NCBI GenBank assembly: GCA_002104895.1
Contig: MCFG01000198.1
Coordinates: 1-55,000, forward strand
DNA length: 55,000 bases
Source: Anaeromyces robustus
Lineage: Eukaryota > Neocallimastigomycota > Neocallimastigomycetes > Neocallimastigales > Neocallimastigaceae
Reading direction: 5' to 3'
Part shown: piece by piece, positions 1-13,794 of the stretch
Layout: the number at the start of each line of letters is the position of its first letter
How positions within the stretch are numbered: the first letter of the stretch is position 1
Notes under the pieces: model-generated
The model's input: the letters and a program-made list of their open reading frames with translations, nothing else
Database searches by the model: none
What the model was told of the DNA's origin: nothing
Program-made: the position numbers and the translations under genes

Positions 1-82
1 AATATTAGTATTGTTAATAATTAGGAAATTATTTTTTTGAATTTTTCATTATTATTAATGATTAATAGAATGTTATTTTAAA

Positions 83-2852
83 ATGTTATCTAAAATTTTT
101 ATATATTATATTATAATAGTTGTAAATATAAGTAAGTATTGAATAAATATTGAAAAAATTTATTATAATACATTTTTATATTAACATATCCATTTATTTA
201 TTATTAAGTAGATGTTTTAAATGCAATTACTATTAATGGCATAGCATTTGTATATTCGATTAATAATAATATATATTTTCCAATTGTTGAAGAATTTAAT
301 AAATATTCTAAAGAAAATAACTTAGATATAGATTTGAAATTGAATATTTTGTCACCAGATAATTCAACTTCTTCTGTGAATGATTATGTAACATTTATTG
401 AATCTTTATTTCAAAAAAAAACAGATAAATATGATATATATTTTTTTTATTCCGGTGATATCGATACGTTGGCACAACATTTTATAGATTTAAATGATTA
501 TTTATCACAGGAACATATAAATATGTATGATCAAGGACTTTTAAGATTATGCAAATATAACAATAAATTGGCAGGAATTGTAATTATATATACATACTTG
601 AATAAATATATTATACTTTATATCTATTATAATATTATTTTTAATTATTATAAATATCAATAAAAAAAAATAATAATGAAAAAATTATATGTTATAATTA
701 TTAGCCAATCAGTTTTGATATGAGTATCTTATATTCCAATATGCATTTTTTATCTAAGTATGGAAAAGATAAACCAAAAACATGGGATGAATTATTATCA
801 ACATCAAAATATATTTTAGAAAAAGAAAAAAAATTAAATAATACCAATCTTATTGATTATAATGCATTATTAAGTGGTATATTATAAATATTATAAAAAA
901 ATATAAAAGAAGTATATAAAAATTAATATATAATATATAAATATATAAAAAAAGTATTTTTAATATGTATTTTAATGTTTTTATTATATATTTCAGATGA
1001 TGAAAATGGTCTATTATCCATATATGAAATAATACATTCATATAGAGATTCAAATGATTCACCACATCCAAAAATAAAAAGTCAGAATACTATTGAAGCT
1101 TTAAAAATGATGAAAAGAATAATTGATGAAACTGATAGTAATTTATATTTATAATAATATTTAATATATAAAAAAAAATTGCAAAAAAAAAAAAAAACAT
1201 TACTAAAGGTAAAATTTAAATGGTCTGAATTTTATTTTATTTTATTTTATTTTTTTTTTTTGAAAAAAAATTTAGATATTCAATCTCAGTCAAATTTATT
1301 AAATACAATAAATCTATTGTTGAATGGAAACGCTTTATTTTTAAAATTTTACAGTGTTTTACATAATCCTATTTATGAAGTATCATTTCTTCCTTGTGGA
1401 AAAGAAAATGTTTCTGGAGGTATAGCAGCAGCAACTAATATAGGTGTTAGTGTTTATTCAAAGAAAATAAATGAAGCAATTGAAGTATTAAAATATATGA
1501 CATCAAAAGATATTCAAAGAGATTTTATTGTTAAAAAGAATAGCTTTTCAGGAATAAATAGTATTTATGAAGAAAAAGATGTATGTAAAGAAATAAATTG
1601 TGAGATAGTGACGCATACTATACCATATATGGAAATTAATTATGATTATGGAAAATATAGCAGTGGTGCATATGGCTATAGATTTAGAAAATATGTTTTT
1701 GAATATCTATATGGAAATAAAACTATATCAGAAGTAATAAAAAAGATAGATGATATAACAAAAATTTATTATTTAACTTTAGATACAGAAAATACATATC
1801 TCGGATTAATTTTCTTTGTAATATGTATAATTTTTATTTTTATAATCCTCATTTCTTCAATATTTCCATTTATTAAAAAATTTAAACATCAATTTCAATT
1901 TTTATCAACAGATTTTTGGTTAATTTCATTACTAGGATCATTAATTTTAATGTGCAATATTTTAACATTATATGGAAAAAGGACAATATTAAAATGTCAT
2001 CTAAGTTTTTTATGTATAACAATAGGATTTGTATTAAATATTATTCCATCTTTATATAAATTAATAATTAATTTTCCTCAAAAAAATAAAATTTCAAATT
2101 GGGTTAGAAATCATAAATATATTTTTCTATCAATATTTTTTTTTGCATATTCTTTATTTAATATTTTAACTATATTTACACCATTAAATCCAAGCAATAT
2201 TCAATTAAATGAAAGAGAGAATTATCAAAAATGTGAAACAAATTATACAATTGGATCAATCATACTAAAAATAGCACTTTTTTTTGATTTACTAATATTG
2301 CTATTTATTTTAATTTTAGTATTTTTTGAATGGAATATTAAAGTCACTTATTATAATACTCGATTTTTATTAGCTGTTGCTTTTATTGATATTTTAGATT
2401 TAATAATTTTTAATATTGCTAATTATATAACATTTGATAATTATGTAGCTTATTTTATGGTATTTTTATGCATTTATATATCTTTGGGAATATCTAATTA
2501 CATATTTATTTATGGTATTCATATTATTTCAGCTGTAACCAAAAATAAAGAAGAAGAAATATATAAAAGTATTATGAAAGAATTCCACGATAATAATGAG
2601 AAATTCAATATGGAAACAATTGTTAAAAGCTCATATATAACTAATTCATCTAATAATCAATTTATAACAACAAACCAAGAATCTCAATCTAAAGAATTTA
2701 ATAATAATCTAAATAATGAGAATAATAAAAGTTATAATAATGATAATAATAATAAAGAGAATTTTGATTCTGAAAATGTGCGTGTTGAAATCTTTGAAAA
2801 TAAAAGAATATCTAAAATTATTTTTTTGCATAATAAAGAAACAGTAGATTAA
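83..2852 (+). CDS. Class C GPCR with bacterial-type solute-binding ectodomain (copy 1)
   Basis: A five-exon gene encoding about 768 residues. I read exons at 83-131, 212-579, 705-876, 997-1137 and 1276-2852; each intron starts GTAA or GTAT, ends in AG, and phases close. Exon 1 is a hydrophobic leader (MLSKIFIYYIII), probably a signal peptide. Residues about 20-400 resemble a family 1 extracellular solute-binding protein, with the segments SFDMSILYSN and KTWDELL typical of sugar-binding proteins. Seven hydrophobic helices follow at about 417-665. A Cys before TM3 (KCHLSFLC) and one in extracellular loop 2 (NYQKC) match the usual GPCR disulfide. The Asn/Ser-rich cytoplasmic tail ends in SKIIFLHNKETVD. 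The likely role is surface sensing of an extracellular solute, perhaps a sugar, through a G protein; the ligand is unknown. Such fusions are known to be expanded in anaerobic fungi. The gene heads a tandem pair. Confidence 0.85.
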
Positions 2853-2867
2853 AATTATAATTATCAT

Positions 2868-3155
<288 letters not shown>

Positions 3156-3439
3156 CAAACAAACAAATAAATCAATAAATAAATCAATAAATCAATAAAT
3201 TAATAAATCAATAAATATAATATTAAAATTATAAAGATATAATAATAGATGCCATTTGAAAATTTATTTATTTTTTTGTGATATGGTAGTTATTTAAAAT
3301 ATTTTTTTTATAAAAGATAGGGAAATATGTAGATTTTCAAATGAAAGTAATAGAATGAACAAAGATATCAAAATGATATCGTAATATATGTTCTATATAA
3401 GAAGAATATAATAATATATTTTTATTTTTTAGATAATTA

Positions 3440-3625
3440 ATATTATGTGTTAGCAATAATATCTAATGGTGTTAATATTTATAGTTGACGTTTAATTTTA
3501 ATAAATATATTAAAGAGATATTGAAGAAAACAATTTAGATATTCATTTGAATTTAACAATACTAATGAAAGAAAATTCAATAATATCTAAATATTCAGTA
3601 TAGATTGTAATTATATAAGTTAATG
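3440..3625 (+). pseudogene. Degenerate exon-2 relic of a third receptor copy
   Basis: After a TTTTTTAG acceptor-like site, the sequence aligns by eye to exon 2 of the neighbouring receptor genes. One stretch reads NNLDIHLNLTILMKENS, against DLDINLKITILTEENS in the downstream gene. It carries stop codons and then jumps to ATTGTAATTATATA, which resembles the start of intron 2 in the first copy, so the second half of the exon seems deleted. No later exon is recognisable. It shows that the array once held at least three copies. Confidence 0.6.
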
Positions 3626-4405
3626 ACCATATCAATAGAAATAGTAGTTTGAATACTATTTCCATTGAGAGTTACAAAACATTATATATTTAATAAAATA
3701 ATTATTTTATATAATAAAGAAACAAAAATATATTAACACTGAATAATTATCTACATACTTTTAAAAGGATTATTTTATAATAAATAATTACTAAATAAAT
3801 AATAATTTAATACTATTTTTTTTTAAAAAATATTATTAAATCATAAATCATAAAGTTAAATAAAATAAATAATGCTTAACAATAATTTTAGAAATTTAAT
3901 AAAGTTTATTAATATATTAGATTTTCTTATAGAATTTAGTTATAAATTATAAATATTAATATTAATTATTAGATATATATTAAGAGACGTTTATATCATT
4001 TAAAAAAGATTTAAAAAAAAAAAAAAAAACTATTAATTATTCATATATATTACTGATTATAGTTTCTTTTTTAATTATAATTTTAATATCTTTTTGAACT
4101 GTAAAATGTTAAGAAAATTATATTATGTAATATATATGAATAGTATTTTATGAATAATATAAATATATAAATTATAAATCAATAATTTTAAATTATACTT
4201 TTTTTAAAAAAGATGATTTTATAATAAATTATTATTAAATAAATAATAATTTTATGTTATTTTATGAAATTTTCATTTGTTATTTTAAAATTAAAAAAGT
4301 AAAAAAAATTATAATAAAATGATTTAATAATATTTTATTATAAAATTTTTCTTTTTAAAGTATATAGAGAAGTTTTTCTAAATATATAATAATAATGGAA
4401 TAAAA
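3626..4405. other. AT-rich spacer upstream of second receptor gene
   Basis: No gene is supported here. The stretch is almost entirely A and T with short homopolymers. It should contain the promoter of the second receptor gene, but no specific element can be identified. Further decayed parts of the third receptor copy may be present but cannot be aligned with confidence. Confidence 0.6.
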
Positions 4406-7466
<3,061 letters not shown>

Positions 7467-8092
7467 GATTCTCTTTATATTTCATTTCTTACATAATTTT
7501 ATTTATATAATACTCTAAGATTTTAGTAAAAAAGTATTTAATCTAATAAATACTAAAGCAAATATTTTAACAAATTTAATATTTTTTTGTATTAATATTT
7601 ATATATATAAATAATTAATAGTGATTAAACATTATGTAGTAAAATATAAATATTACAAAACAAATATTTAAAAAGTTTTATTATTGTATTTTTCTAAAGA
7701 TTGTTAGTATTTTTCACTTAAAATTAAAGAAATAATAAATAAATTTTTTATATTTATTATTTCTTTAATTTTTTTTTTTTAATTTTCATTTCAAAATATA
7801 TATATATATTTAATATTATTACACACTATTTAATATTTATTTATTATTGGTACTATTATTATTATATTTAATTTATTTTTTTTTTTTCATTTTTTTCAAA
7901 TATTTTTCATTTTTATTTTTTCTTTTAATTTATATATAAAAATTTTGTAATTTTTTATGTTGTAATTTTTAAATATATATAATATATTAAATATTTTTTT
8001 TATAAATTGAAATGAATTTAATTTATAAAAAAACTATCAATGAAATTATTCAAAAACTATCAATGAATTTATTATAAATTTATTATATATAA

Positions 8093-8147
<55 letters not shown>

Positions 8148-8278
8148 ATAGCAAATTAATTATTAATATTTATTCTATTTTATACTTTTTTCTTTATTTG
8201 AATTTTTTTGTAATATTCATTGTATATATTTCTTTTAAAAAATAAAAGACTTTATTAATTTTTCAATTAAAAAAATTA
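7467..8278. other. Convergent intergenic spacer
   Basis: Separates the 3' ends of the second receptor (+) and the hydrolase (-). It holds a perfect 21-bp inverted repeat (7721-7771, listed separately) and an AAAT array at about 8090-8149. No coding signal is seen on either strand. Confidence 0.7.
7721..7771. repeat. Perfect 21-bp inverted repeat (hairpin)
   Basis: The left arm 7721-7741 and right arm 7751-7771 are exact reverse complements with a 9-nt loop, followed by a T run. It lies between convergent genes. It could be a 3'-end or transcript-termination structure, or just an AT-rich palindrome; the function is not known. Confidence 0.8.
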
Positions 8279-9133
8279 TTATAATGATTGAATAAATGAT
8301 TTTATTATTTTAATATATTCATTTGCACATATAACAAAAGATAAATGACCACCTTTTATATATCTAACATCAGGATCTGGTAAAATCATGGTAAGCTTAT
8401 CTTGATCCTCTTTTTTAAATAAATCTTTTTCTGGATGAAGAACAAGAATTTTATTTCGAACAGATTCAAACTCATTTGTTTTGAATTTTTCATGCTTAGA
8501 CATTTCATTAACTAAACCAAAACAATGTATAAATTTTTTTTTATAGTAATTGTCAGAACTAATTGTTTCAAAAAAGCTTTTTCCATATTCTTGTTCGGAT
8601 AACGTTTCATCATTGAAATAAGTACTGACTTTACCAATTAACTTTTTTTTTAAAATACTATATGGAATAATATTAAAAATAATTTGATATATTGAAGCCG
8701 GTAGTTCTTTTTTTATGTCTTCTACATAAGATGAATCTATTGTAATAGTAGTTATAAGAATTAAACCATTAATATTATCGGGGAAACGACGTACATAAAT
8801 TTGTGCTAATAATCCACCATCACTTGCACCAATTATAATTGGTTTTTTAATATTTAATCTTTTTAAAAGTTCTGCTATCAAGTCCAATAATTCATTATTT
8901 GTTTTTGGTGTAATTGGGTATTCCATCATAAGAACTCGATAATTAGTTTCGAAAGCTTCAAAATATTTAATCCAAGCTTCTTGCATATTTAAACCATTTA
9001 GAAATACGATAGAAGGATTTTCTTGTTTTCCAGCTAAAATATATTTAAATTTTGCATTTTTAATAGTTATTTCTTGATATGAATGGGTTGATAAGAAATC
9101 CTTAAGATCTTGGCTAAATGTTCGAGAAGTCAT
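8279..9133 (-). CDS. Alpha/beta hydrolase fold protein
   Basis: An intronless gene of 284 residues. The nucleophile elbow GASDG (residues 102-106, Ser104) fits GxSxG. The oxyanion-hole region is FLNGLNM, the acid residue is probably Asp237 in LHPEKDLF, and the catalytic His is probably His263 in GGHLSF. The length is typical of small alpha/beta hydrolases, with a lid-like helical insert between about 140 and 215. No signal peptide or membrane helix is seen, so it is probably cytosolic. The substrate is not predictable: an esterase, lipase-like enzyme or another member of the fold. The absence of introns, when most genes here are spliced, permits but does not prove bacterial acquisition. The start ATG at 9133 is preceded by A-rich DNA. 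Confidence 0.8.
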   Translation of the reverse strand: MTSRTFSQDLKDFLSTHSYQEITIKNAKFKYILAGKQENPSIVFLNGLNMQEAWIKYFEAFETNYRVLMMEYPITPKTNNELLDLIAELLKRLNIKKPIIIGASDGGLLAQIYVRRFPDNINGLILITTITIDSSYVEDIKKELPASIYQIIFNIIPYSILKKKLIGKVSTYFNDETLSEQEYGKSFFETISSDNYYKKKFIHCFGLVNEMSKHEKFKTNEFESVRNKILVLHPEKDLFKKEDQDKLTMILPDPDVRYIKGGHLSFVICANEYIKIIKSFIQSL

Positions 9134-9939
9134 TTTTTTTTGAAAAATTATTTATTATTTTATAATTTGGTAAATGTATTAAACTTTTGTAAATATATAT
9201 ACATATATATATAAAATTATGCTTATACAAATATTTATTGTTTTATTTATATACTATAAAGAAATTTTTTTCATAAATAAAAATTAAAACATTTTTTTAA
9301 ATTTTTAAAAGTAAAATTTAATCATTTTCATTACTTTTTTAAAAATGAGATTTGAATTGATTTTTTTTTTTTTTTAGAATAAAAGAATTATTAATAAGTA
9401 AATGAGATATAAATATTAATTTATTATAATAATATAAAGATTTTACTAATAATAAAGTATTTTATTAATTTTTTTTTCAATATTAATGTGTATTGTTATT
9501 AAATATATATATGATAAATTCTACTTCTAACCCAGATAAATATATGAATAATTAATAAATCAAAACGGAAAACTTTACCAATTATTATAAATATAAATTT
9601 TATTTAATTTTTTTAATTATGATTTTATATATTTTTAATGTTTTTGTCAATTTTTTTTTAATAATAATAATTTAATAATAATTTATTATTATTATTATTA
9701 TTATTATATTTTTTTAATATATTATTTAATATATTATTAGATTATTAAAATTTATAATATATTAAATAAAATATTAATGATTAAATTTAAAAATATTTTA
9801 CGCTTTAAAAAATCGAAAATGATGTATATATATATAATTAAAATAAATTAGAAATGTGTATTGTGTATATTAATCCTTTTATTAAGTTAATATATTACTA
9901 TAATGTATATAATTTATATTTTTGTATATAAAAAAGGAA
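9134..9939. other. AT-rich spacer, hydrolase promoter region
   Basis: Lies upstream of the hydrolase and downstream of the ankyrin gene, both on the minus strand. It contains short homopolymer runs and a small ATT array near 9686-9706. No coding signal is seen. Confidence 0.6.
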
Positions 9940-12900
9940 TTATATTAAAAGATTAAGTAAAGAAAAATATTCTTGATTTCCTTTATTTTTTGAATATATA
10001 GTCCGATGGTCCATATCTTCATCAAATATATTAGCATCATATTTCATTAAAAATTTTATTAAATTATAATGATGATAATCATAAGCTGTAATTAATGCTG
10101 TATCATGACATTTATTATATATATTTACATTAGCACCATGTTCTAATAAATAATTTACAACATTTTGATTACCTTGTTCACAAGCATAAATCAATGGAGT
10201 ATCATTAAATTTATTACAATGATTTACTTCAGCTCCTTTATCAATCAAATATTTAACTTTAAAGAAATTTCCTTCTTCACAAGCTTTCATTAATAATGAA
10301 CTACCATATTCATTTTGACTATTTATATCAACTCCATGATCAAATAGATATGTATATAACTCATAATGAGTTGTTAGCGTCATTAAATTATTAATAGAGA
10401 TTAACTGATTTATAAATTGATGAAGATCAGCTCCGTATTCTATAAGATATTTAGATATGATAAAATGTCCATTTTTATATGCGATAAACAAGGCAGATTG
10501 GTTATATTTATTAGTTAAATTAGGATTAGCACCATTCATTAATAAATATTTTACAATGTTTAAATGTCCATATTTACAGGCTTTCATTAGAGAGGTGTAA
10601 CCATTTTGATTATGATTATTAATATCAATTCCATAATCCACTATAAATTTAACAGTATTTAAATCACCTTTTTCACATGCCAGAGATAATATAGTTCTTC
10701 CGTAAACATCTTTTTTATCAAAATTAATTGAGTTGTGATTTATATAATTTATTTTGTATTTAATAAGATCAAATCGGCCTTTTAAATATGCATTGATTAT
10801 ATCATCTTCCATATGTACTTTATTTTTAATTAGATTATTTCTTTTTTCTGGATTTTTTATCCAATGCATTACTTTTATATTATCTTTTGTACCTTCCATT
10901 AAAAGTATTATACCATATGTTTCTGAAATTGTAATATCTACTGAATACTTAATAATATAATTATATAAATAAATGTCAAGTGAAGAAAATGGTATAATAT
11001 ATACTTGATACCCATCATCAATTTTATCACTATTACTATTATTATTCTCGTCGTCATCATTTTCATCATTATTATAATAATTTTTATTATCATAATAGTA
11101 ATAATTTTTGTTATCACTGTCATCAATGTTATCATTGTCACTAAAGTCATCATCATTATCATCATCATTATTAAAACTATCTTCATAGTAATTATTTTTA
11201 TCGTCATCATCATCATTAAAACTATCATCATAGTAATTATTTTTATCGTCATCATCATTTAAATCTATCAAATATTTTACAATATCAAAGAGAGAATTTT
11301 TGTAGGCATAAACTAATGCTGAATTATCATCAATATCACAGAAATCAATAAATGCGTTATTTTCTATTAAATATTTAATTATATTTCTATTTCCTTCTTT
11401 ACAAGCAAGCATTAGTGATGATTGTCCTTGTTTATTTGTGGCATTTATATTTGCGTGATGTTGAATTAAATATTCTACTCTATTTAAATGACCATATTCA
11501 CTAGCGTACATTAGCGCTGTATATCCATTATTATCTTTTTGATTAATATCTAAACCATGATCTATAACAAACTTGGCAGTTTCATAATCTATTGAACTAG
11601 ATGACGAAAACAATATTTGATAATTTAAATTTTTAAGGGCATTAATATCGAATCCTTGTTCTTTTATTAAATATTTTAAAATATCTAAATATCGATATTG
11701 AAATGCATGTCGGATAGATTCATCACTATTATAATTTCCTATATGGGATCCTTCAACTAAACACTTTACTAATTTAAAATTATTATTTTCACAGGCATAA
11801 ATTAATGCTGTAAATTTATAATTATTAATAATATCTGTCATTGCTCCTTCGTTAATTAAATAATGCGCTATTTCATAATTGTTATTTTTACAAGCTATAA
11901 TTAAAGCTGTATTGTCGTTATTATCAGTAGCATTGATATGTCCACCTCTTTCAACAATATATTTAACCAATTTTAGATTATTAATTTTACATGCAAACAT
12001 TAAAACCGTAAGGCCAAAGGAACTTTCGGAATTAGGATTAGCACCATTATCAATTAAACATTTAATAATTTTATATATTGCTTTATATTTTTCATGATGG
12101 ATATTATCTATATTATTTTGGTCAATATGATTAATAATAATGTGTAATGCAGTATTATTATAACTATCCTTTATATTTACATCTGCTCCATGATCAATTA
12201 AATATTTAACCATTTTAACATTTAAATTTTCACAGGCATACATTAATGATGTTTTATTAAAATTATCGGTAATATTAATATTTGCCCCTTGTTCAATTAA
12301 ATATTGTAACATCTTAATATCATTCATTTTACTGGCTATAATTAATCCTTCTACCAAATAATTAGTATAATTTTTGACTATTAAATTATGATCCATAAGA
12401 TATTGAATGGTAGATGAATCTTTTTTTTCGATAGCATAGGTAATAGCTGCTTTTTGGAAAACATCATAAGTTTTAATATCTGCATCATGTTCAATTAAAT
12501 ATCGAGTAATTTCAAAATTACCTTTCATTATAGCTTTGATTAAAGCTGTTCTTCTTTTAATATCGCATTGATTAATATTTATATTTTGATTCATTAAATA
12601 TTTAACCACTTCATATTGATTATGCTCACAAGCTACCATTAATGCTGTGTTTCCATCTTTAGCACAAACATTAATATTAACTCCACAATGAATTAGACAT
12701 TCGATTATTTTAATATTATTATTATAATTATTATTGTTATTATTATTACTTTTACAAGCCAATATTAATGCTTGATAACCAAAATCATTACAACAGTTAA
12801 CATCTGCACCATGTTGAATTAAATAATTGACTATTTCATAATTACCATTTTCACATGCACGCATCAATCCTGTATAACCACTATTATCTGTAGCATTAAT

Positions 12901-13794
12901 ATTAGTTTTAATTTTATATTGTATTAAATGTTTAACCATTTTATAATTATTAATTTTACAGGCCTTAATTAATTCGGTTTCTCCATACTTTCCTCTTATA
13001 TTAATAATACTATTATTATTTAATAATAATTCAACAATTTCATCATTTCCACTTTCACATGCAAATGATAATGCTGTACCTTCAAATTTACTTATAGTAT
13101 TTATTTCAGCACCATGGTCAATTAAATATTTAACAATTTTATAATTGCCTCTTTTACAAGCGTACATTAAAGCTGTTCTTTTCTTGACATCTTTAACATT
13201 AATTTTTGCGCCACAATCAATTAAATCTTTTGATATTTCAAAATTTCCTTGTTCACATGCAATCATTAAAATTGTTTTTTTGAAATAATCATGGTTAAAA
13301 TTAATATCTCCTTCTGTATTTATTAAAATTCTTGTTATTTCATTATTATTATTCTCACAAGCTTTGGATAAAGCCGTCATTCCGTACGAGTTATATTTAT
13401 TAATGTCAGCATTACTAGTAATTAAATAATTAACAATTTCATAATTATTATTTTCACAAGCTACCATTAAAGGTGTATTTCCAATTTTTGATTGTTGATT
13501 AACATCTGCTCCATGGTCAATCAAACATTTAACAATTTCAATTTGATTACTTTGACAAGTTTTCATTAATAGCGTTACTTTATTTATATCACAAAATATA
13601 TTGACATTTGCACCATAATTTATTAAATATTCAACCATCTCTAAATTGTTATTCATACATGCTATAAAAATTGGACTATTATTATTATAGTCATATTTAG
13701 TATCTTGATTAACACTGGCACCATGATTTAATAAATATTTTACTAGGTCAATATCATTTTTTTTTACAAGCTTTTGATAGGGCTGTATCACCAT
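9940..13794 (-). CDS. Giant ankyrin-repeat protein, C-terminal part
   Basis: About 1,284 codons made almost entirely of ankyrin repeats, roughly 33 by my count. The consensus is TALMxACxxNNxEIVKYLIDHGADIN. The first residues (MVIQPYQKLV) lie in the wrong register for an ankyrin repeat; from the KKND residues onward the frame continues the repeat that the upstream frame breaks off. I therefore treat it as the second part of one gene with 13754-16891, separated by a one-base shift in a 9-A run (13757-13765 on the plus strand). An Asp/Asn/Tyr-rich acidic insertion at about 11020-11265 interrupts the repeats and itself holds a short tandem duplication. No signal peptide, membrane helix or catalytic domain is seen. 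The general function is protein binding; the partner is unknown. Confidence 0.8.
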   Translation of the reverse strand: MVIQPYQKLVKKNDIDLVKYLLNHGASVNQDTKYDYNNNSPIFIACMNNNLEMVEYLINYGANVNIFCDINKVTLLMKTCQSNQIEIVKCLIDHGADVNQQSKIGNTPLMVACENNNYEIVNYLITSNADINKYNSYGMTALSKACENNNNEITRILINTEGDINFNHDYFKKTILMIACEQGNFEISKDLIDCGAKINVKDVKKRTALMYACKRGNYKIVKYLIDHGAEINTISKFEGTALSFACESGNDEIVELLLNNNSIINIRGKYGETELIKACKINNYKMVKHLIQYKIKTNINATDNSGYTGLMRACENGNYEIVNYLIQHGADVNCCNDFGYQALILACKSNNNNNNNYNNNIKIIECLIHCGVNINVCAKDGNTALMVACEHNQYEVVKYLMNQNININQCDIKRRTALIKAIMKGNFEITRYLIEHDADIKTYDVFQKAAITYAIEKKDSSTIQYLMDHNLIVKNYTNYLVEGLIIASKMNDIKMLQYLIEQGANINITDNFNKTSLMYACENLNVKMVKYLIDHGADVNIKDSYNNTALHIIINHIDQNNIDNIHHEKYKAIYKIIKCLIDNGANPNSESSFGLTVLMFACKINNLKLVKYIVERGGHINATDNNDNTALIIACKNNNYEIAHYLINEGAMTDIINNYKFTALIYACENNNFKLVKCLVEGSHIGNYNSDESIRHAFQYRYLDILKYLIKEQGFDINALKNLNYQILFSSSSSIDYETAKFVIDHGLDINQKDNNGYTALMYASEYGHLNRVEYLIQHHANINATNKQGQSSLMLACKEGNRNIIKYLIENNAFIDFCDIDDNSALVYAYKNSLFDIVKYLIDLNDDDDKNNYYDDSFNDDDDDKNNYYEDSFNNDDDNDDDFSDNDNIDDSDNKNYYYYDNKNYYNNDENDDDENNNSNSDKIDDGYQVYIIPFSSLDIYLYNYIIKYSVDITISETYGIILLMEGTKDNIKVMHWIKNPEKRNNLIKNKVHMEDDIINAYLKGRFDLIKYKINYINHNSINFDKKDVYGRTILSLACEKGDLNTVKFIVDYGIDINNHNQNGYTSLMKACKYGHLNIVKYLLMNGANPNLTNKYNQSALFIAYKNGHFIISKYLIEYGADLHQFINQLISINNLMTLTTHYELYTYLFDHGVDINSQNEYGSSLLMKACEEGNFFKVKYLIDKGAEVNHCNKFNDTPLIYACEQGNQNVVNYLLEHGANVNIYNKCHDTALITAYDYHHYNLIKFLMKYDANIFDEDMDHRTIYSKNKGNQEYFSLLNLLI

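Noticed and set aside
334-663. A 109-codon frame as a stand-alone small gene
   Set aside because: It is the inside of receptor exon 2 (212-579) plus read-through into intron 2; the paralogous gene confirms the exon borders.
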